From contig NC_061508.1 of NCBI RefSeq assembly GCF_022539505.1, positions 95,645,276-95,709,275 of the forward strand: a DNA stretch of 64,000 bases, read 5' to 3'. Positions 52,650 to 63,645 of the stretch are shown in pieces. The notes under the pieces were generated by a model. That model was not told where the DNA came from and searched no databases. It saw only the letters and a list, made by a program, of their open reading frames with translations. Source of the stretch: Lolium rigidum. Lineage: Eukaryota > Streptophyta > Magnoliopsida > Poales > Poaceae. The position numbers and the translations under genes were made by a program. Every line of letters begins with the position of its first letter. Position 1 is the stretch's first letter.

Positions 52650-53716
52650 CTCCGAGGGAGAGGGCCGGGGGGCCGCCGCCGACACCGGCGACGATGACGA
52701 TACCTGGGACGACGCCGCCCAGACCGGTGAAGAGACGGCCGGTGAAGAGAACGCGGCCAACCGCACGGAAGGTGATAGCGGCGGCAACCCTCGGGAGGGT
52801 AAGAAGAAGAGGACGGCGAGGAGGCCAAGGAGGGATCGGAGGCCGCAAGTGCTCGCCAACGTCACCGATCATTTCACGGTAGTCTCCGAAAGTGGCCTAC
52901 CCTTGGAGCCTTCGTGGGTTGCCAAAGGGTACGGCATGCAACTAGGGTGCATCGTCCGTGAAACCGTGCCGATCCTAACTCGGGACCTCGAAGCAAGGAG
53001 AACGAGGCTATCGCCCAATCCCTCCTCCGAAGCTTCACCAACGATACACGTTCCCGGAGCCGTTAAATAAGAAGGTGGACTCTTTAGCTCTCACGAAGAT
53101 GAGCACCGCCTTGAGCAGCTGGAAGAACCGGCTGAAGGGAAAGATCGAGGCCGGTGAAAGCTGGGAGAGGACAAGTAGCAAAGACCCGTCGCTCTCCTTA
53201 GAAGACTTTAATGCATTCAAGTCTTACTTACAGAGTGACACTGTTAAAAAATGGACCGCACGGGGAAGAAAATGCGGGATTTGAACTTAGGGACCCACCA
53301 TTGCGGAAGCGGCGGTTACCGAGGAAAACAGCCCACTTGGGACAAGGAGGATGCCGAGATGGTACGTCCGGGGAAAGAAAACCCCTGGCACAAAATCCAG
53401 GATGAACAGGCTAGGAACTTTGTCCGGTCCCGCTACTACTTAGACTGGATGACGGGGGAATTTATTACGGATCACGAAGACGTGAGGGATTTCGAGAAGT
53501 ACCTAGTAAGGATAGTTCTATATTATTTCGCTCATCTTATTAGGCAATGAAGCCAAATGGGCTAACCTTAAGTTCCTTTGTCTAAAGGATGAAGAGTTGA
53601 CGAAGGCTGGCCCGTCGTCCCAGGGGTCGACGGAACCGTGGGACACGCCTTTCAACAGGGCGATGAACAAGTACAAGGAGAGGGAGCCAGACAAGCCACC
53701 GACGTCGGGTGGCCGT
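52650..53716 (+). pseudogene. CACTA no. 3 TNPA-like gene, first part
   Basis: After an acidic Gly/Asp-rich lead in another frame (52,680-52,840) the plus strand reads VLANVTDHFTVVSESGLP and YGMQLGCIVRETVPI. Then come LALTKMSTALSSWKNRLKGK, LNLGTHHCGSGGYRGKQPTW, QARNFVRSRYYLDWMTGEFI and, after a very short intron-like gap (donor near 53,504), EAKWANLKFLCLKDEELTKA and GSTEPWDTPFNRAMNKYKE. These are the conserved blocks of the plant Transposase_24 family, the CACTA DNA-binding partner of the transposase. The frame is cut at 53,716 in TSGGR by the LTR retrotransposon and resumes at 60,374. Three frame changes are visible. Confidence 0.85.
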
Positions 53717-55426
53717 TGATACGTCTCCAACGTATCGATAATTTCTTGTGTTCCATGCCACATTATTGATGTTATCTACATGTTTTATGCACACTTTATG
53801 TCATATTCGTGCATTTTCTGGAACTAACCTATTAACAAGATGCCGAAGTGCCAGTTCCTGTTTTCTGCTGTTTTTGGTTTCGGAAATCCTAGTAACGAAA
53901 TATTCTCGGAATCGGACGAAATCAACGCCAAAGATCTTAGAATCCCCGGAAGCATCCAGAACACACGAGAGGGACCAGAGGGGAGGCACGAGCCCACCAC
54001 ACCATACCCGGCGCGGCCTAGGGGCCCGCGCCCCCTAGGGTTTGGCCAGCCCTTCGACCCCCGGCGCCGCCTCTTCGCCTATAAGAAGCCCCTGGATCGG
54101 AAAACCCGATACCAATTGACGAAACCCACAAAAACACCGCCGAGCCGCCGCCATCGCGAAGCCAAGATCCGGGGACGGGATCTCTGTTCCGGCACCCCGC
54201 CGGAGCGGGGAAGTGCCCCGGAAGGCTTCTCCATCGACACCGCTGCCATCTCCACCGCCATCTTCATCACCGCTGCTGCTCCCATGAGGAGGGAGTAGTT
54301 CTCCATCGAGGCTCGGGGCTGTACCGGTAGCTATGTGGTTCATCTCTCTCCTATGTAGTTCAATACAATAATCTCATGAGCTGCCTTACATGATTGAGAT
54401 TCATATGATGATGCTTGTAATCTAGATGTCATTATGCTAGTCAAGTGAGTTTTACCTATGTGATCTCCGGAGACTCCTCGTCCCACGTGTGTAAAGGTGA
54501 CAGTGTGTGCACCGTGTGGGTCTCTTAGGCTAGATTTCACAGAATACTTACTCATTGAATGGTATAGTGAGGTGCTTATTTATATCTCTTTAAGATTGCA
54601 GCATGTTGTATCACAATTTATCCATGTGCTACTCTAGTGATTTGTTATTAAAGTAGTTTATTCCTCCTGCATGTGTGCAAAGGTGACGATGCGTGCACCG
54701 TGTTAGTACTTGGTTTATGCTATGATCATGATCTCTTGTAGATTATGGAGTTAACTATTGCTATGATAATATTGATGTGATCTATTCCTCCTACATATGC
54801 ATGAAGGTGACGAGTGTGCATGCTATGCTAGTACTTGGTTTAGTAGCGTTGATCTATCTTACACTAAAGGTTACTTAAACATGAGCATTATTGTGGAGCT
54901 TGTTAACTCCGGCATTGAGGGTTCGTGTAATCCTACGCAATGTGTTCATCATCCAACAAAAGTGTAGAGTATGCATTTATACTGTTCATTATGTGATCAA
55001 TGTTGAGAGTGTCCACTAGTGAAAGTGTAATCCCTAGGCCTTGTTCCTAAATACTGCTGAGTTACTACTGCTTGTTTACTACTGCTTGTTTACTACTGCT
55101 GCGTTACTACTGCTGCAATACCACTACCATCAACTACACGCCAAGCACTTTTCTGGCACCGTTGCTACTGCTCATACTTATTTATACCACCTGTATTTCA
55201 CTATCTCTTCGCCGAACTAGTGCACCTATTAGGTGTGTTGGGGACACAAGAGACTTCTTGCTTTGTGGTTGCAGGGGTTGCATGAGAGGGATATCTTTGA
55301 CCTCTTCCTCCCCGAGTTCGATAAACCTTGGGTATCCACTTAAGGGAAACTTGCTGCTGTTCTACAAACCTCTGCTCTTGGAGGCCCAACACTGTCTACA
55401 GGAAAGGTGGGGGAACGTAGACATCA
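53717..55426 (+). repeat. 5' LTR (1710 bp)
   Basis: TATA-like TATAAG at 54,080-54,085. Contains repeated ...GCATGTGTGCAAAGGTGACG... blocks (54,485, 54,672 and 54,800) and a (TACTACTGC)n stretch near 55,063-55,110 that is longer here than in the 3' copy. Confidence 0.95.
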
Positions 55427-55436
55427 AGCACTTTTA

Positions 55437-55454
55437 CGGCGCCGTTGCCGGGGA
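55437..55454 (+). other. Primer-binding site, tRNA-Asp type
   Basis: CGGCGCCGTTGCCGGGGA, 10 bases after the 5' LTR. It differs by one base from the TGGCGCCGTTGCCGGGGA used by Athila-type elements. Confidence 0.7.
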
Positions 55455-55589
55455 GGAAAGGTAAAAGGCACTCATACTACGGTCTCGGGTAAAGTACTTT
55501 TCCGGCGCCGTCGTGTGTGTGCTCGAAGCTATTTCCTTTAGATCCTGCAATTGCATCTTGTTGTTTCTTGTTTACACTAGTTTGGCATA

Positions 55590-56333
55590 ATGTACAAGAG
55601 TGAGCTTCTTATTCTATTTCCTGATTTAAAACATGGATTGTTTGATGCGAAAATTAAAAAACCTATGAAATCTTATTTGCATGCTGGTAGTAATATTAGT
55701 ATGAACGCTTTGAACACCAATGTTGCTAATGATATAGAAAGTTCTAAGCTTGGGGAAGCTGGCTTTGATGAGCATGATATTTTTAGTCCCCCAAGCATTG
55801 AGGAGAAAATTTTCTTTGATGATACTTTGCCTCCTATTTCTGATGATGATAATGATAGTGGACTTTTGATGCCACTTACTGCTGAGAGTAAATTTTGTTG
55901 TGATTATACTATGCCTCCTACACTTGATGAGAATAATAATGATAGCTACTTGGTTGAATTTGCTCCCACTACAACTAATAAAATTGATTATGCTTATGTG
56001 GAGAGTAATAATTTTATGCATGAGACTCATGATAAGAATGCTTTATGTGATAGTTATATTGTTGAGTTTGCTCATGATGCTACTGAAAGTTATTATGAGA
56101 GAGGAAAATATGGTTGTAGAAATTTTCATGTTACTAAAACACCTCTCTATGTGCTGAAATTTTTGAAGCTACACTTGTTTTATCTTCCTATGCTTGTTAC
56201 TTTGCTCTTCATGAACTTGTTTATTTACAAGATTCCTATGCATAGGAAGCATGTTAGACTTAAATGTGTTTTGAATTTTCCTCTTGATGCTCTCTTTTGC
56301 TTCACATACTATCTTTTGCGAGTGCATCATTAA
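55590..56333 (+). CDS. Retrotransposon-borne ORF: acidic protein with hydrophobic C-terminus
   Basis: Intact 247-codon frame starting MYKSELLILFPDLKHGLFD, the only sizeable one in the element. Residues about 60-180 are acidic with repeated D/N-rich units: PPISDDDNDSGLL, PPTLDENNNDSYL. An internal repeat SYLVEFAPTTT / SYIVEFAHDAT is clear. From about residue 185 it is strongly hydrophobic (YVLKFLKLHLFYLPMLVTLL, then LFIYKIPMHRK and FPLDALFCFTYYLL), enough for one or two membrane segments. It has no similarity that I can see to gag or polymerase. In Athila elements an env-like gene lies between pol and the 3' LTR; this ORF could derive from it, but its 5' position and lack of a signal peptide argue for caution. 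Confidence 0.7.
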   Translation: MYKSELLILFPDLKHGLFDAKIKKPMKSYLHAGSNISMNALNTNVANDIESSKLGEAGFDEHDIFSPPSIEEKIFFDDTLPPISDDDNDSGLLMPLTAESKFCCDYTMPPTLDENNNDSYLVEFAPTTTNKIDYAYVESNNFMHETHDKNALCDSYIVEFAHDATESYYERGKYGCRNFHVTKTPLYVLKFLKLHLFYLPMLVTLLFMNLFIYKIPMHRKHVRLKCVLNFPLDALFCFTYYLLRVHH

Positions 56334-58657
56334 AACTGCTGAGCCCATCTTAATGGCTATAAAGAAAAGAACTTCTTGGGAGATAACCCATGTGTTATTT
56401 TGCTACAGTACTTTGTTTTATATTTGTGTCTTGGAAGTTGTTTACTACTGTAGCAACCTCTCCTTATCTTAGTTTTGAGTTTTGTTGTGCCAAGTTAAGC
56501 CGTTGATAGAAAAGTAAGTACTAGATTTGGATTACTGCGCAGTTCCAGATTTCTTTGCTGTCACGAATCTGAGCCCACTGCCCTGCAGGAAGCTCAGAAA
56601 ATTATGCCAATTTACGAGCATGATCCTCAGATATGTACGCAACTTTCATTCAATTTGAGCATTTTCGTTTGAGCAGGTCTGGTGGCCTAATAAAATCCAT
56701 CTTTACGGACTGTTCTGTTTTGACAGATTCTGCCTTTTATTTCGCATTGCCTCTTTTGCTATGTTGGATGAATTTCTTTGATCCATTAATGTCCAGTAGC
56801 TTTATGCAATGTCCAGAAGTGTTAAGAATGATTGTGTCACCTCTGAACATGTGAATTTTTATTGTCCACTAACCCTCTAACGAGTTGTTTCGAGTTTGGT
56901 GTGGAGGAAGTTTTCAAGGGTCAAGAGAGGAGGATGATATACTATGATCAAGGAGAGTGAAAGCTCTAAGCTTGGGGATGCCCCGGTGGTTCATCCCTGC
57001 ATATATCAAGAAGACTCAAGCGTCTAAGCTTGGGGATGCCCAAGGCATCCCCTTCTTCATCGACAAATTATCAGGTTCCTTCTCTTGAAACTACATTTTT
57101 ATTCGGCCACATCTTATGTGCTTTTTCTTGGAGCGTCTGTTTGTTTGCTTTTGTTTTTGTTTGTGTTTGAATAAATTGGATTACATCATGCTTGTGTGGG
57201 AGAGAGACACGCTCCGCTGGTTCGTATGAACACATGTGTTCTTAGCTCATAATATTCATGGCGAAGTTTCCTCTTCGTTAAATTGTTATATGGTTGGAAT
57301 TGGAAAATGATACATGTAGTAATTGCTATAAATGTCTTGGGTAATGTGATACTTGGCAATTGTTGTGCTCATGTTTAAGCTCTTGCATCATATACTTTGC
57401 ACCCATTAGTGAAGAAATACATAGAGCATGCTAAAATTTGGTTTGCATAATTGGTCTCTCTAAGGTCTAGATAATTTCTAGTAAGGTGTTTGAACAACAA
57501 GGAAGACGATGTATAGTCTTATAATACTTGTAATATGTCTTTTATGTGAGTTTTGCTGTACTAGTTCATCCTTGTGTTTGCCTCAAACAACCTTGCTAGC
57601 CTAAACCTTGTATCGAGAGGGAATACTTCTCATGCATCCAAATACTTGAGCCAACACTATGCCATTTATGTCCACCATACCTACCTACTACATGGTATTT
57701 CTCCGCCATTCCAAAGTAAATTGCTTGAGTGCTACCTTTAAACAATTCAAAATTTATTACCTCTTATTTGTGTCAATGTTTTATAGCTCATGAGGAAGTA
57801 TGTGGTGTTTATCTTTCAATCTTGTTGGGCAACTTTCACCAATGGACTAGTGGCTTCATCCGCTTATCCAATAATTTTGCAAAAAGAGCTGGCAATGGGA
57901 TTCCCGATCCCAAATTAACAAACTAAAAATAGACACTCCTCCATGGTATGTGATTGTTGGACGGCACCCGAAGGATTCGGTTAGCCATGGTTTGTGAAAG
58001 AAAGGTTGGAAGGAGTGCCATCCAAAAATAAAATAAAATGGGAGCCGCTCTTTGAAGGTTTGTATGGCAAGGGGGTTAGAGTACCCGCTACCATTCGTTG
58101 ACAACAACATACACCTCTCAAAACTTTATTTTTATGCTCTCTTTATGTTTTCAAAATCAAAGCTCTAGCACAAATATAGCAATCGATGCTTTTCCTCTAT
58201 GAGGACCATTCTTTTACTTTCAATGTTGAGTCAGTTCACCTATTTCTCTCCATCTCAAGAAGCAAACACTTGTGTGAGCTGTGCATTGATTCTTACATAT
58301 TTGCATATTGCATTTGTTATATTGCTTTGCATTGACAATTATCCATGAGATATACATGTTACAAGTTGAAAGCAACCGCTGAAACTTAATCTTCTTTTGT
58401 GTTGCTTCAATGTTTTTACTTTGAATTATTGCTTTATGAGTTAACTCTTATGCAAGACTTATTGATGCTTGTCTTGAAGTGCTATTCATGAAAAGTCTTT
58501 GCTTTATGATTCACTTGTTTACTCATGTCATACACATTGTTTTGATCGCTGCATTCTCTACATATGCTTTACAAATAGTATGATCAAGTTTATGATGGCA
58601 TGTCACTCCAGAAATTATCTTTGTTATCGTTTTACCTGCTCGGGACGAGCAGAACTA
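56334..58657 (+). other. Non-coding interior of the LTR retrotransposon
   Basis: About 2.3 kb without a convincing gene. A repeated GCTCTAAGCTTGGGGATGCC-like phrase occurs at about 56,965 and 57,024, matching the polypurine tract region at 58,655; such AAGCTTGGGGATGCC copies are scattered through the 3' half. Confidence 0.6.
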
Positions 58658-58670
58658 AGCTTGGGGATGC

Positions 58671-60368
58671 TGATACGTCTCCAACGTATCGATAATTTCT
58701 TGTGTTCCATGCCACATTATTGATGTTATCTACATGTTTTATGCACACTTTATGTCATATTCGTGCATTTTACCGGAACTAACCTATTAACAAGATGCCG
58801 AAGTGCCGGTTCACGTTTTCTCGCATTTTTGGTTTCGGAAATCCTAGTAACGAAATATTCTCGGAATCGGACGAAATCAACGCCAAAGATCTTAGAATCC
58901 CCGGAAGCATCCGGAACACACGAGAGGGACCGGAGGGGGGGCACGAGGCCCACCACACCATACCGCGCGCGGCCTAGGGGGCCCGCGCCCCCTAGGGTTT
59001 GGCCAGCCCTTCGACCCCCGGCGCCGCCTCTTCGCCTATAAGAAGCCCCTGGATCGAAAACCCGATACCAATTGACGAAACCCACAAAAACCTGCCGGAG
59101 CCGCCGCCATCGCGAAGCCAAGATGCGGGGGACAGGATCTCGTTCCGGCACCCTGCCGGAGCGGGGAAGTGCCCCGGAAGGCTTCTCCATCGACACCGCT
59201 GCCATCTCCACCGCCATCTTCATCACCGCTGCTGCTCCCATGAGGAGGGAGTAGTTCTCCATCGAGGCTCGGGGCTGTACCGGTAGCTATGTGGTTCATC
59301 TCTCTCCTATGTAGTTCAATACAATAATCTCATGAGCTGCCTTACATGATTGAGATTCATATGATGATGCTTGTAATCTAGATGTCATTATGCTAGTCAA
59401 GTGAGTTTTACCTATGTGATCTCCGGAGACTCCTCGTCCCACGTGTGTAAAGGTGACGAGTGTGTGCACCGTGTGGGTCTCTTAGGCTAGATTTCACGGA
59501 ATACTTACTCATTGAATGGTATAGTGAGGTGCTTATTTATATCTCTTTAAGATTGCAGCATGTTGTATCACAATTTATCCATGTGCTACTCTAGTGATTT
59601 GTTATTAAAGTAGTTTATTCCTCCTGCATGTGTGCAAAGGTGACGATGCGTGCACCGTGTTAGTACTTGGTTTATGCTATGATCATGATCTCTTGTAGAT
59701 TATGGAGTTAACTATTGCTATGATAATATTGATGTGATCTATTCCTCCTACATATGCATGAAGGTGACGGTGTGCATGCTATGCTAGTACTTGGTTTAGT
59801 AGCGTTGATCTATCTTACACTAAAGGTTACTTAAACATGAGCATTATTGTGGAGCTTGTTAACTCCGGCATTGAGGGTTCGTGTAATCCTACGCAATGTG
59901 TTCATCATCCAACAAAAGTGTAGAGTATGCATTTGTCTGTTCTGTTATGTGATCAATGTTGAGAGTGTCCACTAGTGAAAGTGTAATCCCTAGGCCTTGT
60001 TCCTACTACTGCTGAGTTACTACTGCTTGTTTACTGTGTTACTACGTTACTACTGTTGCAATACCACCACCATCAACTACACGCCAAGCACTTTTCTGGC
60101 ACCGTTGCTACTGCTCATACTTATTTATACCACCTGTATTTCACTATCTCTTCGCCGAACTAGTGCACCTATTAGGTGTGTTGGGGACACAAGAGACTTC
60201 TTGCTTTGTGGTTGCGGGGTTGCATGAGAGGGATATCTTTGACCTCTTCCTCCCTGAGTTCGATAAACCTTGGGTATCCACTTAAGGGAAACTTGCTGCT
60301 GTTCTACAAACCTCTGCTCTTGGAGGCCCAACACTGTCTACAGGAAAGGAGGGGGAACGTAGACATCA
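58671..60368 (+). repeat. 3' LTR (1698 bp)
   Basis: About 35 substitutions and small indels relative to the 5' LTR, many clustered at 58,765-59,140. Followed by gccgt, the duplicated target. Confidence 0.95.
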
Positions 60369-63111
60369 GCCGTGTGTCCGGCTTTGGCACAAGTATGAAG
60401 CTATCCGAGTACTACGGATCGGATGCCAAGACGAGAAAGCTGGAGAGGAGGTCATCGGCTAAGGATAAATCCGAGGTTCGGGAGCTGAAGAAGAAGGTGG
60501 AGTCACTAGAGAAGCCTGGTGGCCGAAAAGCCTGTGGAGAACACGGAGATGATGAACAAGTTATTGGACGAGAAGATCCGGCGGATCATCCCCCCGGGTT
60601 GATGGAGGGGTTAGGCGCTTGGAATGCGGGAGGTCAAGTGGGGCCGATACATGTGCCCAGCATTAGCGGCAGCAACTCAAGCTTCCACGTGTCGCCGACG
60701 GTGCCGCTCCACCCGACGCCGGCGTCGGGGGTCCACCGAACGCCGCCGCAGCTCCAACCGCCGCCGCAGCTCCAGCCGGTCGCATCGACGCCCCCAACCG
60801 CCGCCCTTGTATCGACGGTAGCCGAGATCGACGCCATCAAGGAGGTAAACTCATTAGTTACTCCTTCGCGTCATCTTCTTTAACTATATATGCCTTTCGT
60901 GACTGCCATCTCACGATGCCCAACATGGCGCCCACGACTCGGGATGAACAATGCATACTTCGCAAACGGTGGAGCCCGGCGGCAAGTTGGTGGAAGTTGC
61001 TAGCGGCTATGTCATGGCTTCCCGCGTTATGCACGGCGCTACATTGACGGAAGACGTGGCGAAGGTCAAGTTGGTAATGGTAGTGCCGGAGTACCGCTAC
61101 GCCATCCCCCCTTTCAACCTCCGGGCACGAGAAGAAGGCGACGTTTTGCCCCTTGGGGATTGCACCTCATGGCTTATGAAATGGCCGAAGAACCAGGTTC
61201 GTGCGGGGGGGGGGTCTTCCGAGGTTGTAAGAGAAGCACCGGCGCCACCTCCCCTATCATCCGGCCCAAGATCGCCAACGCCGACGACACCCTTAAGGAA
61301 ACGGTGGTCGCCGCCCCCACTACCTGAAGGAACCGACGGTCGCCGCCGCCACCGGAAGGAACCGACGATCGCCGTCACCACCGGACGCCACAAACGGTTG
61401 TTGGGAGCGCTACCGCAACGACCGTCTACTAGACGCACGGTACGCCAAGCGGCGGCATCGCAACCGCCACCACCTAAGGGCCGGGACATGGCGCCACTTG
61501 ATGGCAACGATGTAGATGATGATGATGACATCGATGCCTACATCAACACTCGGCGCCTGCAGCCAAGATATGTACATGCCTCCTATGGATGAACAAGCCT
61601 TCCGCACACACGGCGATCAACTTAGTCGTCCCCCTACGGTCACGAAGCAGCGCACGGTCTTCACGGGTCTTTCTCAAGACACTCCTCCGGAGGGCTGGCA
61701 ATCCAGCTCAAGTCAAGCACTGCTACCGTTTTCAGCCCTAACACGCTGCGTAAGACGATCATCGGGGATCCACCCAAATCAACCCCGGCAACCTCGGAAG
61801 CACCACCAGCACCCGAAGCACCACCATCGGCACCACAACCACCCCCGATGAGGTCAAGTGAAGAAGGGAAGGAAGAGAGGAGCCAAGAAGGGCGCATCTT
61901 CGAGCCGGCCTGCTCCTAAGAGGATCCGGGCCGACGACATGGTACCACCTACACCGGATGACTTGCCCCGGTGTCATGAAGGCTGGTAAACCTATCACGC
62001 CTCCGGACATGGAACACCTCGCAAGTGGACAAATGCTCCCTTTGCGGCACTCTATTCATTATCAAGAGAGCGTCCTTCTTAAAGAAAAGGATCCAAATTA
62101 CCCGGTGTTCTCGGTCAAGGTGCCGTCCAACCAGAACTTCGTCAATGAAGACCCCGCGGATATCTTCTTCATAGCGTTCGAGGACGTCTTCAATCTATTT
62201 CACTCGAAACGGCTCGACTATAACTTGGTCCGCCTATACGCGATCAATCTTCGGATGAAGATCAACGAGAGAGACCCCGCCACATCGCGGTAGCGGATCC
62301 CTACTACATGCGCGATAGCCAGCTCCGGGACGGCTCAAGGACACGGACCAAGGCGGTGCGGTACCTCCCGAACTTCATGCTCATGCACAAAGAGAGCAAC
62401 ACCATTCTTCTGCTTTGTCTTTCCCGAGTAAGTACACATCCGCTCACGGCCGTCGTAACTTATGCTTTCTTATATATTTCTTCCATTGCCGATCATTTCC
62501 AACATTCCATTTCAATTGCATGTGTTGAGCGAGGGACAAATACGCACACTCATCATCCTAGATCCAAAGTGGTCACTAGCCCGGTATTTCGACTCGTCGA
62601 GTACGACGACGAAGAAAGACTACACGAGAATAAGGGGTGTTCTCGATGAGGCTATCCTTGGCTACTCCAAAAGTGGAGGCACCTTCGACAAGAATGGGCA
62701 ATATATCGGGCCGGACACTAAAAAGATCGGGTTCAAGCACGTGATCAACTTCCCTTGTATCAAGCGGCCGGTGGCGGCATTAAGGAGGCCTTCTATGTCC
62801 TCCATCACCTTAAAGGGTTTGTCGAGGATGCGAGAGATGATGTCTCTGCCACCTAGTAAGCGAGACCCCATTAAAATGTCGAGGAAATCAGTGATGATGA
62901 TCTTAGAGAAGACTTCCATCGCATCCAAGTAAAGCTCTCGGAAATTATCTTACAAGATGTATCCAACGGATCGGGGCTCTTACACGTAGCCAGAGCGTTG
63001 CCTAAGAGGGATATGGAAGAACGCCTACATAAGCCGGGTGATGGAAGGACGTGGACGACGAAGGACTTGTACAAGCCGTTCCCTGAGCCGCTCAAGAAGA
63101 CGTCTCGTTGA
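60369..63111 (+). pseudogene. CACTA no. 3 TNPA-like gene, second part, ending in an Ulp1-like segment
   Basis: Resumes the frame cut at 53,716: VSGFGTSMKLSEYYGS, a coiled-coil-like SEVRELKKKVESLE, a Pro/Ser-rich stretch, and EIDAIKE with a donor-like GAG|GTAAAC near 60,846. Then come an exon-like block (about 60,960-61,240, ending CTSWLMKWPKNQ), low-complexity Pro/Arg sequence, and DPNYPVFSVKVPSNQNFV (about 62,090). Next are PYYMRDSQLRDGSRTRTKAV and a donor GA|GTAAGT at 62,430. The last exon (from about 62,531) reads GQIRTLIILDPKWSLARYFD, KIGFKHVINFPCIKRP and, after a frame change, DLREDFHRIQVKLSEIILQD, to TGA at 63,109-63,111. The LIILDPKWS...FPCIKRP arrangement resembles the C48 (Ulp1-like) domain of plant CACTA second genes. 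The catalytic His-Asp-Cys set is not evident, so it may be inactive. Several frame changes. Confidence 0.7.
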
Positions 63112-63393
63112 CCGAGGCCAGTGTGCCTAGCATTACTTTGAATCGATAGACAATTTGCACCGTGTTGTAAACTAAACTTGCTTAATTTGCTCGAAACGGT
63201 GGTCGTCGTTGTTGGACTTCGAGTTACTATTGTAGTCGTTATCGTTGAACCATATTACTTATGTGATACCGATGCTATATTTCTTTTAGGTTTATTATTA
63301 TTTCCTTGCTTTAATTCTTGTGAATATGTATGCATGTGAACCCTCTAACTCTTTCCATTGCGTTATATACTAATATGCCTTGTGTCCATAGAG
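63112..63393 (+). other. Intergenic or intron sequence
   Basis: Non-coding. Ends in an acceptor-like ttgtgtccatag directly before the small gene, so that gene probably has a 5' untranslated exon upstream. Confidence 0.4.
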
Positions 63394-63645
63394 ATGACGT
63401 ACTACGTCGTGTTCGAGGGAGGGTTCCGGGAGTTTACGAGGAGTGGGAGGAGTGCAAGAAACGGGTGCACAAGTTCGGCGGCAAGCTGCTACAAAGGGTA
63501 CCCGACTAGACACGAGGCGGTTTCCAAGTGGAGGGCGCACCAAGCGAACAAGAGCAAGATGAAGACCTTCCTTGTGCTCTCGCTCTTGCTCACCATCGTC
63601 GCGGCGGTACTCTATTTCATCCTAGTGTACTTCGTTTGTATCTAG
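63394..63645 (+). pseudogene. CACTA no. 3 small gene: RNase H1 N-terminal-like domain plus transmembrane helix
   Basis: ATG at 63,394 and 83 codons to TAG at 63,643-63,645. The ends of the frame match the RNase H1 N-terminal (viroplasmin-like, RNA/DNA-hybrid-binding) domain: MTYYVVFEG at the start and YKGYPTRHEAVSKWRAHQ later. Between them the expected middle (VPGVYEEWEEC...V-H-K-F-G-G) is found only in another frame, 63,423-63,485. A one-base loss near 63,420 and a one-base gain near 63,486 therefore cancel out. The C-terminus KMKTFLVLSLLLTIVAAVLY is a clear membrane helix. No RNase H catalytic domain follows. What a membrane-tethered hybrid-binding protein does in a DNA transposon is unknown. 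Confidence 0.65.

Larger units (their letters stand above)
53717..60368 (+). mobile_element. Complete non-autonomous LTR retrotransposon, Athila-like (6652 bp)
   Basis: LTRs at 53,717-55,426 and 58,671-60,368 both start TGATACGTCTCC and end GTAGACATCA. The element is flanked by gccgt on both sides (53,712-53,716 and 60,369-60,373). A tRNA-Asp-type binding site, CGGCGCCGTTGCCGGGGA, lies at 55,437-55,454, and a polypurine-like agcttggggatgc at 58,658-58,670. The 3.24-kb interior has no gag, protease, polymerase or integrase; it carries one ORF near its 5' side and about 2.3 kb of non-coding sequence. LTR identity is about 98 per cent by eye. It must have been mobilised by proteins of a related autonomous element. 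Confidence 0.95.

Noticed and set aside
60176..60883. A 235-codon plus-strand frame starting in the 3' LTR and running into the CACTA gene
   Set aside because: The first 65 codons are LTR sequence, non-coding in the 5' LTR as well; the rest is simply the TNPA-like gene after the insertion. It is a chance fusion of frames, not a chimeric protein.
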